Source: Mesostigma viride
Lineage: Eukaryota > Streptophyta > Mesostigmatophyceae > Mesostigmatales > Mesostigmataceae
Reading direction: 5' to 3'
Assembly (NCBI GenBank): GCA_009746045.1
Contig: RPFO01001430.1
Location: 1 to 64,000 of the forward strand
Length of the DNA stretch: 64,000 nt
This document shows positions 25,400 to 33,200 of this stretch, in pieces (the stretch's first letter is position 1; each line of letters begins with the position of its first letter). The notes under the pieces were generated by a model. It had not been told where the DNA came from. It did not search any database and saw nothing but the letters and a program-made list of their open reading frames with translations. The position numbers and the translations under genes are program-made.

Positions 25400-26062
25400 C
25401 TAGGAGATGCTAGCAGATGTCTTATCAGTAGCAACCACTGGGAACGCTGCAACTGTCCTTTTACGCTGCGGCTTCTCAAGGACTTGGCGTTCTTCAGCGG
25501 ACTTGCGCAGCCGCATCTTTCGTTTCAGGACCTCCTGTTCTGACCGCGGCGGCCTCGTGCGCCTCCAAGCGGGGTAGACGTTCCTGTGGTGCAGTTTCTT
25601 CAGCGTCTCCTCCACCGACTGCGAAGGGCCCCGCTCGGTGTACATGTGATCGATGTACCACTCTTTGCCGTAGGTTTCCCACGCCATCCCCCCCTCGAAC
25701 CGGTCCTCCAAGTGGCGGATCAAGCCCGGCATGTCGATCCCCAGCGCATCTCGCACCTCGTCCCTGCTGAAAACGCCGAGTCGTTTGGTGGCGCACAGAA
25801 ACAGGTGCTCGAAGACGACTGTCTCGGGATTGCACACGATGCATTCGTCTCTGTGAACTTTCGGGTGTAGCTCGCAACCCTCGATGGCGCACTCGGAACA
25901 AGGTGTGGCGAATCCGTGGGGGCACGCGTCTTTACGGATATACTCGCACTGGCCGATGCCGCAAACTTTGCACGCGTACTTGGCCTCGTGGTCACACACG
26001 TATTTCGCTGTTTGAGCCCAGGAGCTCCCCCACTCGGGGTTACTCTTCCTCGAGGAAGCCAT
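25400..26062 (-). CDS. Cys-rich zinc-binding protein with HNH-like nuclease domain
   Basis: ATG at 26060-26062 in GAAGCCATGGCG (220 aa); upstream in-frame sequence is a CT-rich leader. Residues 23-79 contain at least five Cys-x2-Cys or Cys/His pairs (Cys31-x2-Cys34, Cys55-x2-Cys58, Cys74-x2-Cys77 and others), probably two zinc sites. Residues 117-167 resemble the giant-virus HNH type: RFEGGMAWETYGKEW, then Ile-Asp138-His139, then LHHRNVYPAW with Asn161. The central Asp-His and the Asn are present; the expected third catalytic His is not certain. The tail is Lys/Arg-rich. DNA cutting in genome mobility or host DNA attack is the family role; activity here is unproven. Confidence 0.5.
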   Translation of the reverse strand: MASSRKSNPEWGSSWAQTAKYVCDHEAKYACKVCGIGQCEYIRKDACPHGFATPCSECAIEGCELHPKVHRDECIVCNPETVVFEHLFLCATKRLGVFSRDEVRDALGIDMPGLIRHLEDRFEGGMAWETYGKEWYIDHMYTERGPSQSVEETLKKLHHRNVYPAWRRTRPPRSEQEVLKRKMRLRKSAEERQVLEKPQRKRTVAAFPVVATDKTSASIS

Positions 26063-26557
26063 GGCGTCTCTCTCTCTCTCGCTCTCACTATCTCTGTCCC
26101 CCTCCCCTTTCATGCCCGGAGAAAGGGACGCGCGCCTTCGCCAGCCTTCCAGAAACGCCTCTGCCGGTAGTATCCGCCAATAGAAACGCGAGGAATGCGA
26201 CCCCGTGAGTCGCCACGCGGAACCTCCTAGAAGCGCGCGCCGACAGCGGGTCGTTCGGACCCAGCGAGCCACCGTGGACGCGCCGCGCCAAAAGGCCCGT
26301 GAGTCAGCACGAGGAACTTTCTAGAAGCGCCGCGCCGGACGCGGCCTTTCCGGTCCCGTGAGTCAGCACGCGGAACCGGACCGGAGTTTCTAGAAGCGCC
26401 GCGCCGGACGCGGCCCACCCGTGGATGGACCAATCCCGTGCGTCCGCCGCCACCCGTGGAAAATCACAAAGACTGTGGACAGCCACGGGGAAGCCATCTC
26501 ACGCAAGACCAACCAGCGAGCCAGAAAACAAACGCCTTCTCTTTTCACGACATAGCC
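26063..26557. promoter_or_regulatory. Divergent promoter with three HSE-bearing direct repeats
   Basis: Three imperfect copies of a module start at about 26201, 26295 and 26353. Each reads CCCGTGAGTC(A)GCACGxGGAAC followed by a TAGAAGCG half of a heat-shock element. The middle copy holds a perfect three-unit element (GAActTTCtaGAA, 26314-26326); the third has TTCtaGAA at 26388. The second and third share a GCGCCGCGCCGGACGCGG tail. CCAAT at 26430 lies 62 bp upstream of the initiator-like AGCCATCTC at 26492, which lies 66 bp before ATG 26558. Near 26063-26105 the leader of the minus-strand gene is CT-rich. CCAAT also occurs at 26168. Confidence 0.6.
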
Positions 26558-27667
26558 ATGGCCATCACCACGCGCTCCATGGCCTCCATGCGCAGGCGCT
26601 CCTCGCGCAAGCCGGTGCCAAAGCTGCGAGACGGATTCGTGCAGTTCATGGTGGGCGCCCACCTGGCCAGGAAGCAAGCGCCCCTCCGCAAGCGCAAAGC
26701 CGTCAAGGGATGCCGCCTCCGCTGCTGCGACCCCAACGCCGTCCTCTGCCCCTCCTCGCCTCTGCCGGAGGAGCGCGAGTACGGCATCACCGACCTGGTC
26801 CCCGACCCTGACGAGTCCGTGGCCCCCTTCGACTACGAGCAGGCCGTCAGAGACCACTACCCCTGCGACAAGTGCCACCAAAAGGGCCCGGACAGCATCT
26901 TGATGCGACACAACCCCAGGAACAAGATGGGCTCCATGGACGACATCCTCTGCGAGGAGTGCCTCGTCTCCTGCATCAGCATCATCATGGACGAGGGCAG
27001 GGACTCCGAGTACCGCAAGAAGTACATGTCCCAGTGGATCAGGGTGCCCGTGCCCAAGCCGGAAACCAGCCGCCCGCTCGTCCCGCTGGAACAAGGGGGG
27101 CAGTACAGGTGCCGCGAGTGCAAGACCATGCCAAACAAGGTCGCCTTCCGCGTCCTGCACAAGGAGGGGGACACCGAGCCAGGGATCTACTGCGAGCCCT
27201 GCGTCAACAGGCAGGTCGTGGCCATCATGCGCAAAGGAAACCACCAGGACTTCGACCCCATGGTCGCCAGCTGCGAGGACGTCCTGCGCCGCTTCAAGCT
27301 GGACGAGGACTTGGCGCGCATCTGCTCCTCCCTCGCCCCCTCCTACAACTTCCCCTACTACGACCAGTGGCCGCCCGCGAGGTGCGAGAGCTGCAAGCGC
27401 GAGTTCGAGCACCACGCCATGTCCGCCTACATGATGTACATCCCTCAGGAGGGCACCATGGGCGTGGCCTGCCACTTCTGCGCCAGGAACGTGCACAGGA
27501 AGGCCCTCATCAAGTTCGACGGATACAGCTTCGACAACCGCTTCAAGGCGTGGTACCAGGACGGAGAAAACAACAAGCTATCCGGGTTCGTAGCGCCCCT
27601 CACGGACATCACCACCCTCCTGGGCGTGCACGCCATCGGCGCCCCTGTGCCGGTCGACTACGATTAA
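26558..27667 (+). CDS. Triple zinc-ribbon protein (369 aa)
   Basis: ATG 26558 (GCCATGGCC); an upstream GTG in the same frame is not credible. After a basic head (MRRRSSRKPVPKLRD), three similar units each have two Cys-x2-Cys pairs: Cys103/106 with 132/135, Cys185/188 with 212/215, and Cys276/279 with 305/308. Intervals of about 82-91 residues suggest internal triplication. The spacing inside each unit (26-28 residues between pairs) fits a zinc ribbon or a treble-clef, not a RING. Such units bind nucleic acid or proteins; no named family is recognised. Regulation is probably through the repeat-rich promoter just upstream. Confidence 0.6.
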   Translation: MAITTRSMASMRRRSSRKPVPKLRDGFVQFMVGAHLARKQAPLRKRKAVKGCRLRCCDPNAVLCPSSPLPEEREYGITDLVPDPDESVAPFDYEQAVRDHYPCDKCHQKGPDSILMRHNPRNKMGSMDDILCEECLVSCISIIMDEGRDSEYRKKYMSQWIRVPVPKPETSRPLVPLEQGGQYRCRECKTMPNKVAFRVLHKEGDTEPGIYCEPCVNRQVVAIMRKGNHQDFDPMVASCEDVLRRFKLDEDLARICSSLAPSYNFPYYDQWPPARCESCKREFEHHAMSAYMMYIPQEGTMGVACHFCARNVHRKALIKFDGYSFDNRFKAWYQDGENNKLSGFVAPLTDITTLLGVHAIGAPVPVDYD

Positions 27668-27893
27668 ACAGCCTCATTGTATCAGTAGCCACAAGTGCAC
27701 ACATAGCCCAGCCCTCATCAATAGACAAGTCTCTGCCTGTAAATTATTAACTTGTAATGAAAAAACGATTCGTGCATGCCCACATCTCATGCAGTGCCAC
27801 GGGACTTAGAAAAATCCCGTGGCACACAAAAGATAGGGGGGAACATGGGGTCACCCTCGCGGAGCGTAGTGCGAGTTTGACGAGGATTACAAG
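27668..27893. promoter_or_regulatory. Spacer with 3' element and an inverted CACGGGA repeat
   Basis: CCACATCTCATGCA near 27780 matches the element found downstream of other genes. GTGCCACGGGA (27794-27804) and TCCCGTGGCAC (27815-27825) form a perfect 11-bp inverted repeat with a 10-bp A-rich loop, just 69 bp before the next start codon. No AATAAA is present after the gene ending at 27667; TAATGAAAAAA at about 27754 may substitute. Confidence 0.45.
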
Positions 27894-28892
27894 ATGCGCA
27901 ACAATCACAGCTTTTCCCCGTGCGACGGCCATTTCTGCGACTCGTGCGAGTACCTTCAGCAGAACAACATGCTGAAGAGCATCCCCACGAAGGACTGCGC
28001 CAAGTGCAAGAAGCCGACTCGTGTGGATCTCCTCAAGATCGACTGCAACGGCAAGGCCGAGCACTGCATCAGCTGCTGGGACCCCGCATTCGAGCAGTTC
28101 GCGTTCGAGCACGAGCGGACGAAGAAGAGGTTCCCCGAGCTGCTCCAGATCTACCCGGATATGGAGGACACCGCCGAGTTCATCAAGTGGCCCACGCCAG
28201 GCACCTACACCGTCTCTGAGCCGAACTTCGCTCTCACCGGCCCCACCGACCCTGGCAAGGTCAACGTCAAGGTCGAGGAGCGCGACCAGCCCTTTCTTCG
28301 CGGTGGCTACAAGAGGAAGCAGGAGGACACAAACGACTACCTGAGGTCTTGCGGGCTGTTCAACGACGACAAAGTCGACGCCATGAAGAAGCCCAAGGTC
28401 GACATCGAGAACTTCAAGAGCGACTTCACCAAGGAGGTCTCCAGGATCAAGTGGGAGTGCGAGAAGCGCAACTATGTCTCCCACCTCAGCTTCGTCTCTT
28501 TCACGCTTTCCGAGTCCAACCTCACCAGCACCGTCACTCCCGGCACCAAGGAGTTCGAGCATCTGAAGAACAAGTTCTGCGGCGTCAAGGCTGCCAGCAA
28601 GCAGATGGGCTGCAACCACCAGTTGGACGTGCCCTCCAAGACCTGCAAGGTGTGCAACAAGAAGGCGAACTACCTCTTCACCGCCAACGGCCACAGCATC
28701 GACAACGACGTCGTCTGCAGCGAGTGCGTCCTCGACACTCTGCGGGAGGCTGGCACCAAGAGTGTCTCCTGCCCCATCTGCGAGGGCAAGGACTCCAAGC
28801 ACGACCTGTGCTTCCCGTTTTTCCGCTACGACTCCGCGGAGTCCTGCTATGCAGCTGTCATGAACCAACTGGCCGCCCCGCGTGCCCTGTAA
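27894..28892 (+). CDS. Two-finger Cys/His-rich protein, RING-like C-terminus (332 aa)
   Basis: ATG 27894. The N-terminal finger uses Cys10, His13, Cys15, Cys18, Cys35, Cys38, Cys58 and Cys61 (CDGHFCDSC, CAKCKK, CISC), a cross-brace-like order. Residues 65-255 contain no motif. The C-terminal finger at about 255-310 reads Cys-x2-Cys, Asn-Gly-His, Cys-x2-Cys, Cys-Pro-Ile-Cys, close to a C3HC4 RING and fitting an E3 ubiquitin ligase. The usual RING spacing is not exact, so this is tentative. Together with the two F-box-like genes it would give the block a ubiquitin theme. Confidence 0.55.
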   Translation: MRNNHSFSPCDGHFCDSCEYLQQNNMLKSIPTKDCAKCKKPTRVDLLKIDCNGKAEHCISCWDPAFEQFAFEHERTKKRFPELLQIYPDMEDTAEFIKWPTPGTYTVSEPNFALTGPTDPGKVNVKVEERDQPFLRGGYKRKQEDTNDYLRSCGLFNDDKVDAMKKPKVDIENFKSDFTKEVSRIKWECEKRNYVSHLSFVSFTLSESNLTSTVTPGTKEFEHLKNKFCGVKAASKQMGCNHQLDVPSKTCKVCNKKANYLFTANGHSIDNDVVCSECVLDTLREAGTKSVSCPICEGKDSKHDLCFPFFRYDSAESCYAAVMNQLAAPRAL

Positions 28893-29375
28893 ATAGTTCA
28901 GAGAATCTCTCTAGTCCCGTGGACTTGTGTACAATTAAACATTAATTATATTTTTAATGAAAACAATTCACACAAACATCATGTCTTATTTTCCATGCTT
29001 GCAATCAAAGTAAAATTAACAATTGCACACGTCCCAAGTGTCCAAATTTAATAATACTTAGCCGTTGAGACTTGGCAAAAATTTGAATTTGGCGCGGTTT
29101 TAGATTCATACTTCTGGCGCCGTCACCACGGGAAATGACACGTGCCACGTGGCAGAATCCCGTGGACGTGCACCGGTCCGTACTCGCGTCGCGCCGTTCC
29201 GTATTCGCGCCGCGCTTATCCACAGGACGCGCGCGTCGCGCTCGCGCCGCGCTTATCCACAGGACGCGGACCAATCCCGTGGCAGCTGTGGATATCCCTT
29301 CGTCTATTAAGTCGCGAGACGCAACAACTCTCGCAGCTATCCTCCTCTCCATCCACCACTACCACGAAAACAGCT
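28893..29375 (+). promoter_or_regulatory. Promoter of the F-box-like gene (CCAAT, TATTAA, initiator, G-box palindrome)
   Basis: Elements in order: TCCCGTG at 28915; an AT-rich 3' region of the preceding gene; at 29127-29164 a palindromic cluster in which CACGGGA and TCCCGTG flank CACGTGCCACGTGG (G-box like); two copies of a 26-bp repeat ending TTATCCACAGGACGCG (29210-29265); GACCAATCCCGTGG with CCAAT at 29271; TATTAAG at 29305; and an initiator-like AGCTATCCTCC at 29335. CCAAT-to-initiator spacing is 64 bp and TATA-to-initiator 30 bp. The ATG follows at 29376. Confidence 0.55.
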
Positions 29376-30095
29376 ATGGCTGACTCCGCAAAACCAGCTA
29401 TGGCTGCCACCTTCGACAGCCTGCCTGCAGAAATCGTGCACCGCCTCGTGGAGCTCTCGTGGCCCAAACTGTGTGGAATCAACAAGGCCACGCAGGTCCA
29501 GTTTGAGAAGGTGAAAGAGGAAAAGACGATCGAAGCCACTGAGCTGCTGAATGCCATTGAGAAGGAGATTCAGATGCGCTCCCGCAGACGCCGAAGGAAT
29601 CCTGGCGAGCTGCGCCACATGACTTCATGCGATCTCAAGATGTGCAAGCGGTTGCTGATTGGCAAGAAGCCCTATATCTTTCTCCGTCAAGCGAAGAGGT
29701 GGGTCGCCGAGGCTCACTGCTACAGGAAGCATCTGGCGTGCCTTGCCCAGAATGTGTTTGACAAGATGTTCTGGGCTGTCATCGTCTTCGGACACGACGC
29801 TGACCTTGTCGCTCACGAGTACATCAAGTCCGTGCCAGATCTCGAGAAGGAACGCACGGCAGAAGAGCACGGGCTCGAGCTCATCAATCGCATGAAGGAG
29901 GCGGTGCGCAAGGCCCTCGAGACAAGCGTGGCTCCTCACCACCGCCCCCCCCGGATGCAGAAGATGGAGGAACTGTGCAATTGGGAGTTAGACGTGTGGA
30001 AGAACCAACTGGCCAATGGCTATGTCAGCTGCAGGGAGTGCAGCCTTTTGAAGCCAAGCCATGAACGGAGGAAGGCGCATGCGATGTACAAATAA
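29376..30095 (+). CDS. F-box-like protein (239 aa)
   Basis: ATG 29376 in CAGCTATGGCT. Residues 13-46 (FDSLPAEIVHRLVEL, then GINKATQVQFEKV) match the first two helices and the ending of an F-box, lacking the usual hydrophobic middle by a few residues. Residues 50-75 are basic (RSRRRRRNPGEL). The middle is helical. The C-terminus has Cys-Arg-Glu-Cys with a later His, possibly a small zinc site. An SCF adaptor role is inferred. AATAAA at 30156 and TCACATCTCATGCA at about 30186 mark the 3' end. Confidence 0.5.
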   Translation: MADSAKPAMAATFDSLPAEIVHRLVELSWPKLCGINKATQVQFEKVKEEKTIEATELLNAIEKEIQMRSRRRRRNPGELRHMTSCDLKMCKRLLIGKKPYIFLRQAKRWVAEAHCYRKHLACLAQNVFDKMFWAVIVFGHDADLVAHEYIKSVPDLEKERTAEEHGLELINRMKEAVRKALETSVAPHHRPPRMQKMEELCNWELDVWKNQLANGYVSCRECSLLKPSHERRKAHAMYK

Positions 30096-30653
30096 GTACT
30101 TCCACTCCTACATTGAGAAAAGGAGTGTTGAAATGATTACTGTATTTTATTTTCTAATAAAAGCGTTTACGTAAACAAAGAGTCCTCACATCTCATGCAT
30201 TATAAATAGGCCAATTAACAAATGCAATAGGTACGTAGCATATACTAAGCATACAAAACAGGGTGCAAGTGACAGAATTCAAAAAGACTTAGCCGTTTAG
30301 GAGCTACACTTACTAGCACGGCCCCCTTAGTGCCCAGGACTTGGTGAAAATTCGGGACTTTGCACAGAAACACGCCTAACGCCGCGCCGGTACTGCGTAC
30401 GACAGAAGTAAGGGCGTATGACACGGTGCTCGGGACTTGTGCAATTTTAATTACTGACAAAGTACCAACGGAGTGGCGCTCACAATTCATAATTGTAGTT
30501 ACTGGCAAGCCACGGACTTGTATAAATAGATTCGCCCTGGCCAGTCGGCCCTTGCGGTCGACCCACTGGCCAGTCGCCGCCATGAAGGCTTTTAACAATA
30601 AATAAAAGCAAAGGCCTGTCGAGCATACAAGGAGGAATTTGTGGCAGGCAGCC
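30096..30653 (+). promoter_or_regulatory. AT-rich spacer with strong TATA box and uORF
   Basis: The first 110 bp hold the poly(A) signal of the previous gene. TATAAATAG at 30521-30529 is the best TATA box in the window. A six-codon upstream ORF (30582-30605, MKAFNNK) starts in the optimal context GCCGCCATG, 72 bp before the main ATG at 30654. Between 30200 and 30500 I see only AT-rich, non-coding-looking sequence. Confidence 0.5.
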
Positions 30654-31775
30654 ATGGATCATGAAACTATTTTAAAGAAAATACCGCTCACGTCCCTTTT
30701 TACCCATGTGGGGCGGCGGCTCCACAAGATGGAGTCCACTTTTCACCAAGAAGAATATGCAGACACGAAAAGTAAGCGTGTCAAGGTCAGGGAGGAAAAG
30801 CGTGCCATGATGCAGACCGATGTCGGCCCATCTGGCTATGGGCTTCCTCACAAGGAGCGTGATGAATGGGAGATAGCTTCTATTTCAGATGCAAAGTTCG
30901 AAGGCGACAATCTCTTGCTCCTGATTGAGTGGGATTTTACGAAAGAACACCTTATGGAATGCGCCGTCAAAGGTCAGAAAATACAGAAATTCAGCTGGGA
31001 GCCTATCGACATGCTTGCAAGCAACTGCGACGCAGCAGTAGCCTCGTTTGTGCAGGATTTTGTCAGCACCAAGGCGAAGTGCAAGGCTGGAAACAGGGCC
31101 GACCACACCGATGTTAGGCGGCGCTGGAATGAAATCCAGGCAGAGCGCAATGCAGCACACGAGCCGCAAACAAAGCGGCTTCGACGTGAGAGCCGCCCAC
31201 AGACGGTGGAACAAGACGAACAAGAGCAGAGCTATCAGAGCAACGACGAACCTTCGCACAACGAAACGCCTCCCAAGACCAAGATGGATTCAGATGAGAT
31301 TGCAGAGCGGCTCAAGAAGTCAGAAGAAGAGAAGGCAGCAGTGCAAAAGCAGCTGGCTGACCTCATCGCAAGACAGGCTGCTGTGTATGTACCTGTTGCC
31401 CAGCCAGCTCCCCAGCCTGTATTCCAGCCAGCTCCCCAGCAGGCATCTGTTTTTTTGCAGCAGCCTGCTCCCCAGCAGGGGTCATTTTACGTGCAGCAAC
31501 CTGTTTTTATTGACCAGCCGCTTCTGGGGGGGCAGCAGCCTGTTCCTGACGAGCAACTTGATCCTGATAGAGCTGCCAGGCGCGCTGCCAAGCAAGCTGC
31601 CAAGCAGGCAGCCAAGCTGGCTGCCAAGCAGGCTGCTTTTGAGCAGGCTGCCATTGATCAGGCTGCTGCTGCTGAGCAGGCCAGAAAGACTCAGGGGAGA
31701 GGAACCAAGGACATGCCCTTCATCCCTGATGAGGGAAATCAAAAGGAGGGATCCTCTGATGATGAGGACCAGTAA
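30654..31775 (+). CDS. Chromo-like domain protein with PQ-rich and Ala/Lys repeats (373 aa)
   Basis: ATG 30654 (CAGCCATGGAT). Residues 72-122 resemble a chromodomain: EWEIASISDAKFEGDNLLLL, IEWDF, then KFSWEPIDML, keeping the Trp93 and Trp-Glu-Pro115-117 positions that bracket a methyl-lysine pocket. An insertion between them makes it longer than usual. Residues 150-260 are charged helix. Residues 265-310 are Pro/Gln repeats (PQPVFQPAPQQ, FLQQPAPQQ). Residues 318-350 are AAKQAAKQAAKLAAKQAA repeats, then an acidic tail. It may bind host chromatin. It is the last gene of the compact block before the retroelements; AATAAA at 31834. Confidence 0.5.
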   Translation: MDHETILKKIPLTSLFTHVGRRLHKMESTFHQEEYADTKSKRVKVREEKRAMMQTDVGPSGYGLPHKERDEWEIASISDAKFEGDNLLLLIEWDFTKEHLMECAVKGQKIQKFSWEPIDMLASNCDAAVASFVQDFVSTKAKCKAGNRADHTDVRRRWNEIQAERNAAHEPQTKRLRRESRPQTVEQDEQEQSYQSNDEPSHNETPPKTKMDSDEIAERLKKSEEEKAAVQKQLADLIARQAAVYVPVAQPAPQPVFQPAPQQASVFLQQPAPQQGSFYVQQPVFIDQPLLGGQQPVPDEQLDPDRAARRAAKQAAKQAAKLAAKQAAFEQAAIDQAAAAEQARKTQGRGTKDMPFIPDEGNQKEGSSDDEDQ

Positions 31776-32034
31776 ATAGTACTGACAAGGTTTACGTGTG
31801 ACCAATGCAATGTAATGATGCAATATAATCTGGAATAAAGAATTGTTTCATTAATAAATATCATTACATGTGTTTATTTCCATGCTTTACCACGAGGAAT
31901 GCCATGTCATTTGTCCAAGTCCTGTGCATGTCTGTCAGCCCTCCAAAAGGGGGTCACTTTAGGTTTTTGTAGGAATTGAATTGTAACATAACTCCGTGGG
32001 GAGTATATGTAGCACATAGCCCTTGAGGGAGGGC
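31776..32034. other. Boundary between virus-like block and retroelement cluster
   Basis: AATAAA at 31834-31839 closes the last compact gene. At 31985-32015 a 31-bp sequence (AACATAACTCCGTGGGG and following) recurs inverted at 40832-40862 with three mismatches, on the far side of the retroelement cluster. No gene is seen here. The exact virus/host junction cannot be placed. Confidence 0.4.
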
Positions 32035-33200
32035 ATTAATTAATTAATTAATAGGAGGGCATATGGCCTATCATACATCCTAAGCTACTTCCTGCAAGGG
32101 TGGGGATGTAAAGGACCCTTGCTCTAGGTGCACCAGGGCACTTGCATCCCCATGATCTTCAAGCTATGCCCAGCGAGGGGGGAGCCTGTCATGGGGGGGA
32201 AGATCAGCATAGCTATACAAAAAAGCTAGGGCATGGCGTCTCAGCAGAGAGTTACTCCGGCCCTGCATGGGCACAACATAACTAAATAAAGCTAGGCATC
32301 GTCTGGAGGGTGGCTCATCATAGGCACACATGTACATGATTAAATAAAGCGCGTGGCTTAGCTGGGATAGTGCCTCTAGGAGGGGTACATGTACATGGCC
32401 ACGGTCTATTATCTATTCTACACTACTACTGCTGTATTCCCCTAAGCTGGGGCGTCTGGAGTCGCTGGGGCTGCGGGGGTCGCCTCACCAGGGCTTGTGG
32501 CCGACGTAGATGGCCGCCCCCTTCCAGTACACCGGCTGCCCCGCCTTGGTCTGCCGGAGCTGGAGGTAGGTCGGCCATAGCTCCCGTCGCCGTTGTTGCT
32601 GCGCCAGGGTCAAGTCGTCATCAAGGGTGAAGAGAGTCTTCTCGAGCCGCTTGCGGCGTCTGAGAAAAGAAATCTTGTCCGCCGGGGTCTTAAAGGTGAG
32701 AAGGAGCGGGGGCGCCCCTGCCTTACCCCGCGCGCGGGGAAGGCGGTGGGCGACCAGCTCGATCTCACCAGTAAGGCCCATGCGATCAAGGATTTCTCTC
32801 TCAAAAGCATGCGCAAGCTTCTCGGAATTCTCACCTTCCTCCATCTTGAAGTTCTTGACAATGACGTTGAGGCTGCGCTTGGCGAGCTCGGCCTCCTCGC
32901 GGAGGTCAAGCGTCTGCCGTTGGAGCTGGGCTGCGACGGCGGAGGTGGTGGAGGTGGTATGTTGCTTAAGCATGTCCGCCCAGGTGGTGATGGGAGGAGC
33001 ATCGCCGGCCAGGCCAGCCGGGGCTGGCTTGGCGGCAATGTCCTTCACCGCCTGGGCGGTGAGGCCTGCAGTGTTCTGCAGAACCTCGATAGCGATGGCG
33101 TTGTCCTTAATTAAGACGCTGGTCGATGTCGCGGAGCTGGGCGGTGATGGAGTCGGAGAGATGTTATATAATATAATATAATTTAATTCAATGTGTTTGG
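32035..33200 (-). mobile_element. LINE ORF1 segment ending in a (TTAA)n tract
   Basis: A minus-strand LINE fragment: ORF1 (32485-33048, open further upstream to about 33180 with a frame break at a TTAATTAA), a 430-bp 3' region and a terminal ATTAATTAATTAATTAAT run at 32035-32052. Its 5' side abuts the tail of the next LINE at 33222-33243. No endonuclease or reverse transcriptase follows ORF1, so the unit is non-autonomous or truncated. Confidence 0.55.
32485..33048 (-). CDS. LINE ORF1-type RNA-binding protein (fragment)
   Basis: 187 codons. After an N-terminal helix (AAQLQRQTLDLREEAELAKR) comes a single RRM-like unit followed by a C-terminal-domain pattern typical of L1-clade ORF1 proteins: LNVIVKNFKMEEGENSEKL, then IELVAHRLPRARGKAGAPP, PLLLTFKTPADKISFLRRR, and TLDDDLTLAQQQRRRELWP. 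Such proteins coat the LINE RNA and act as nucleic-acid chaperones. The order of elements matches the longer ORF1 at 38530-39861, although sequence identity is low, so two LINE families are present. Confidence 0.6.
   Translation of the reverse strand: MKDIAAKPAPAGLAGDAPPITTWADMLKQHTTSTTSAVAAQLQRQTLDLREEAELAKRSLNVIVKNFKMEEGENSEKLAHAFEREILDRMGLTGEIELVAHRLPRARGKAGAPPLLLTFKTPADKISFLRRRKRLEKTLFTLDDDLTLAQQQRRRELWPTYLQLRQTKAGQPVYWKGAAIYVGHKPW

Noticed and set aside
29216-29262. Two TTATCCACA sequences identical to the bacterial DnaA box
   Set aside because: They are parts of a duplicated 26-bp promoter repeat in a eukaryote-type locus; no dnaA or bacterial origin context exists.
1-31860. Search for capsid, DNA polymerase, packaging ATPase, helicase or late transcription factor
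   Set aside because: None of the translated frames shows their motifs; no hallmark gene is claimed.
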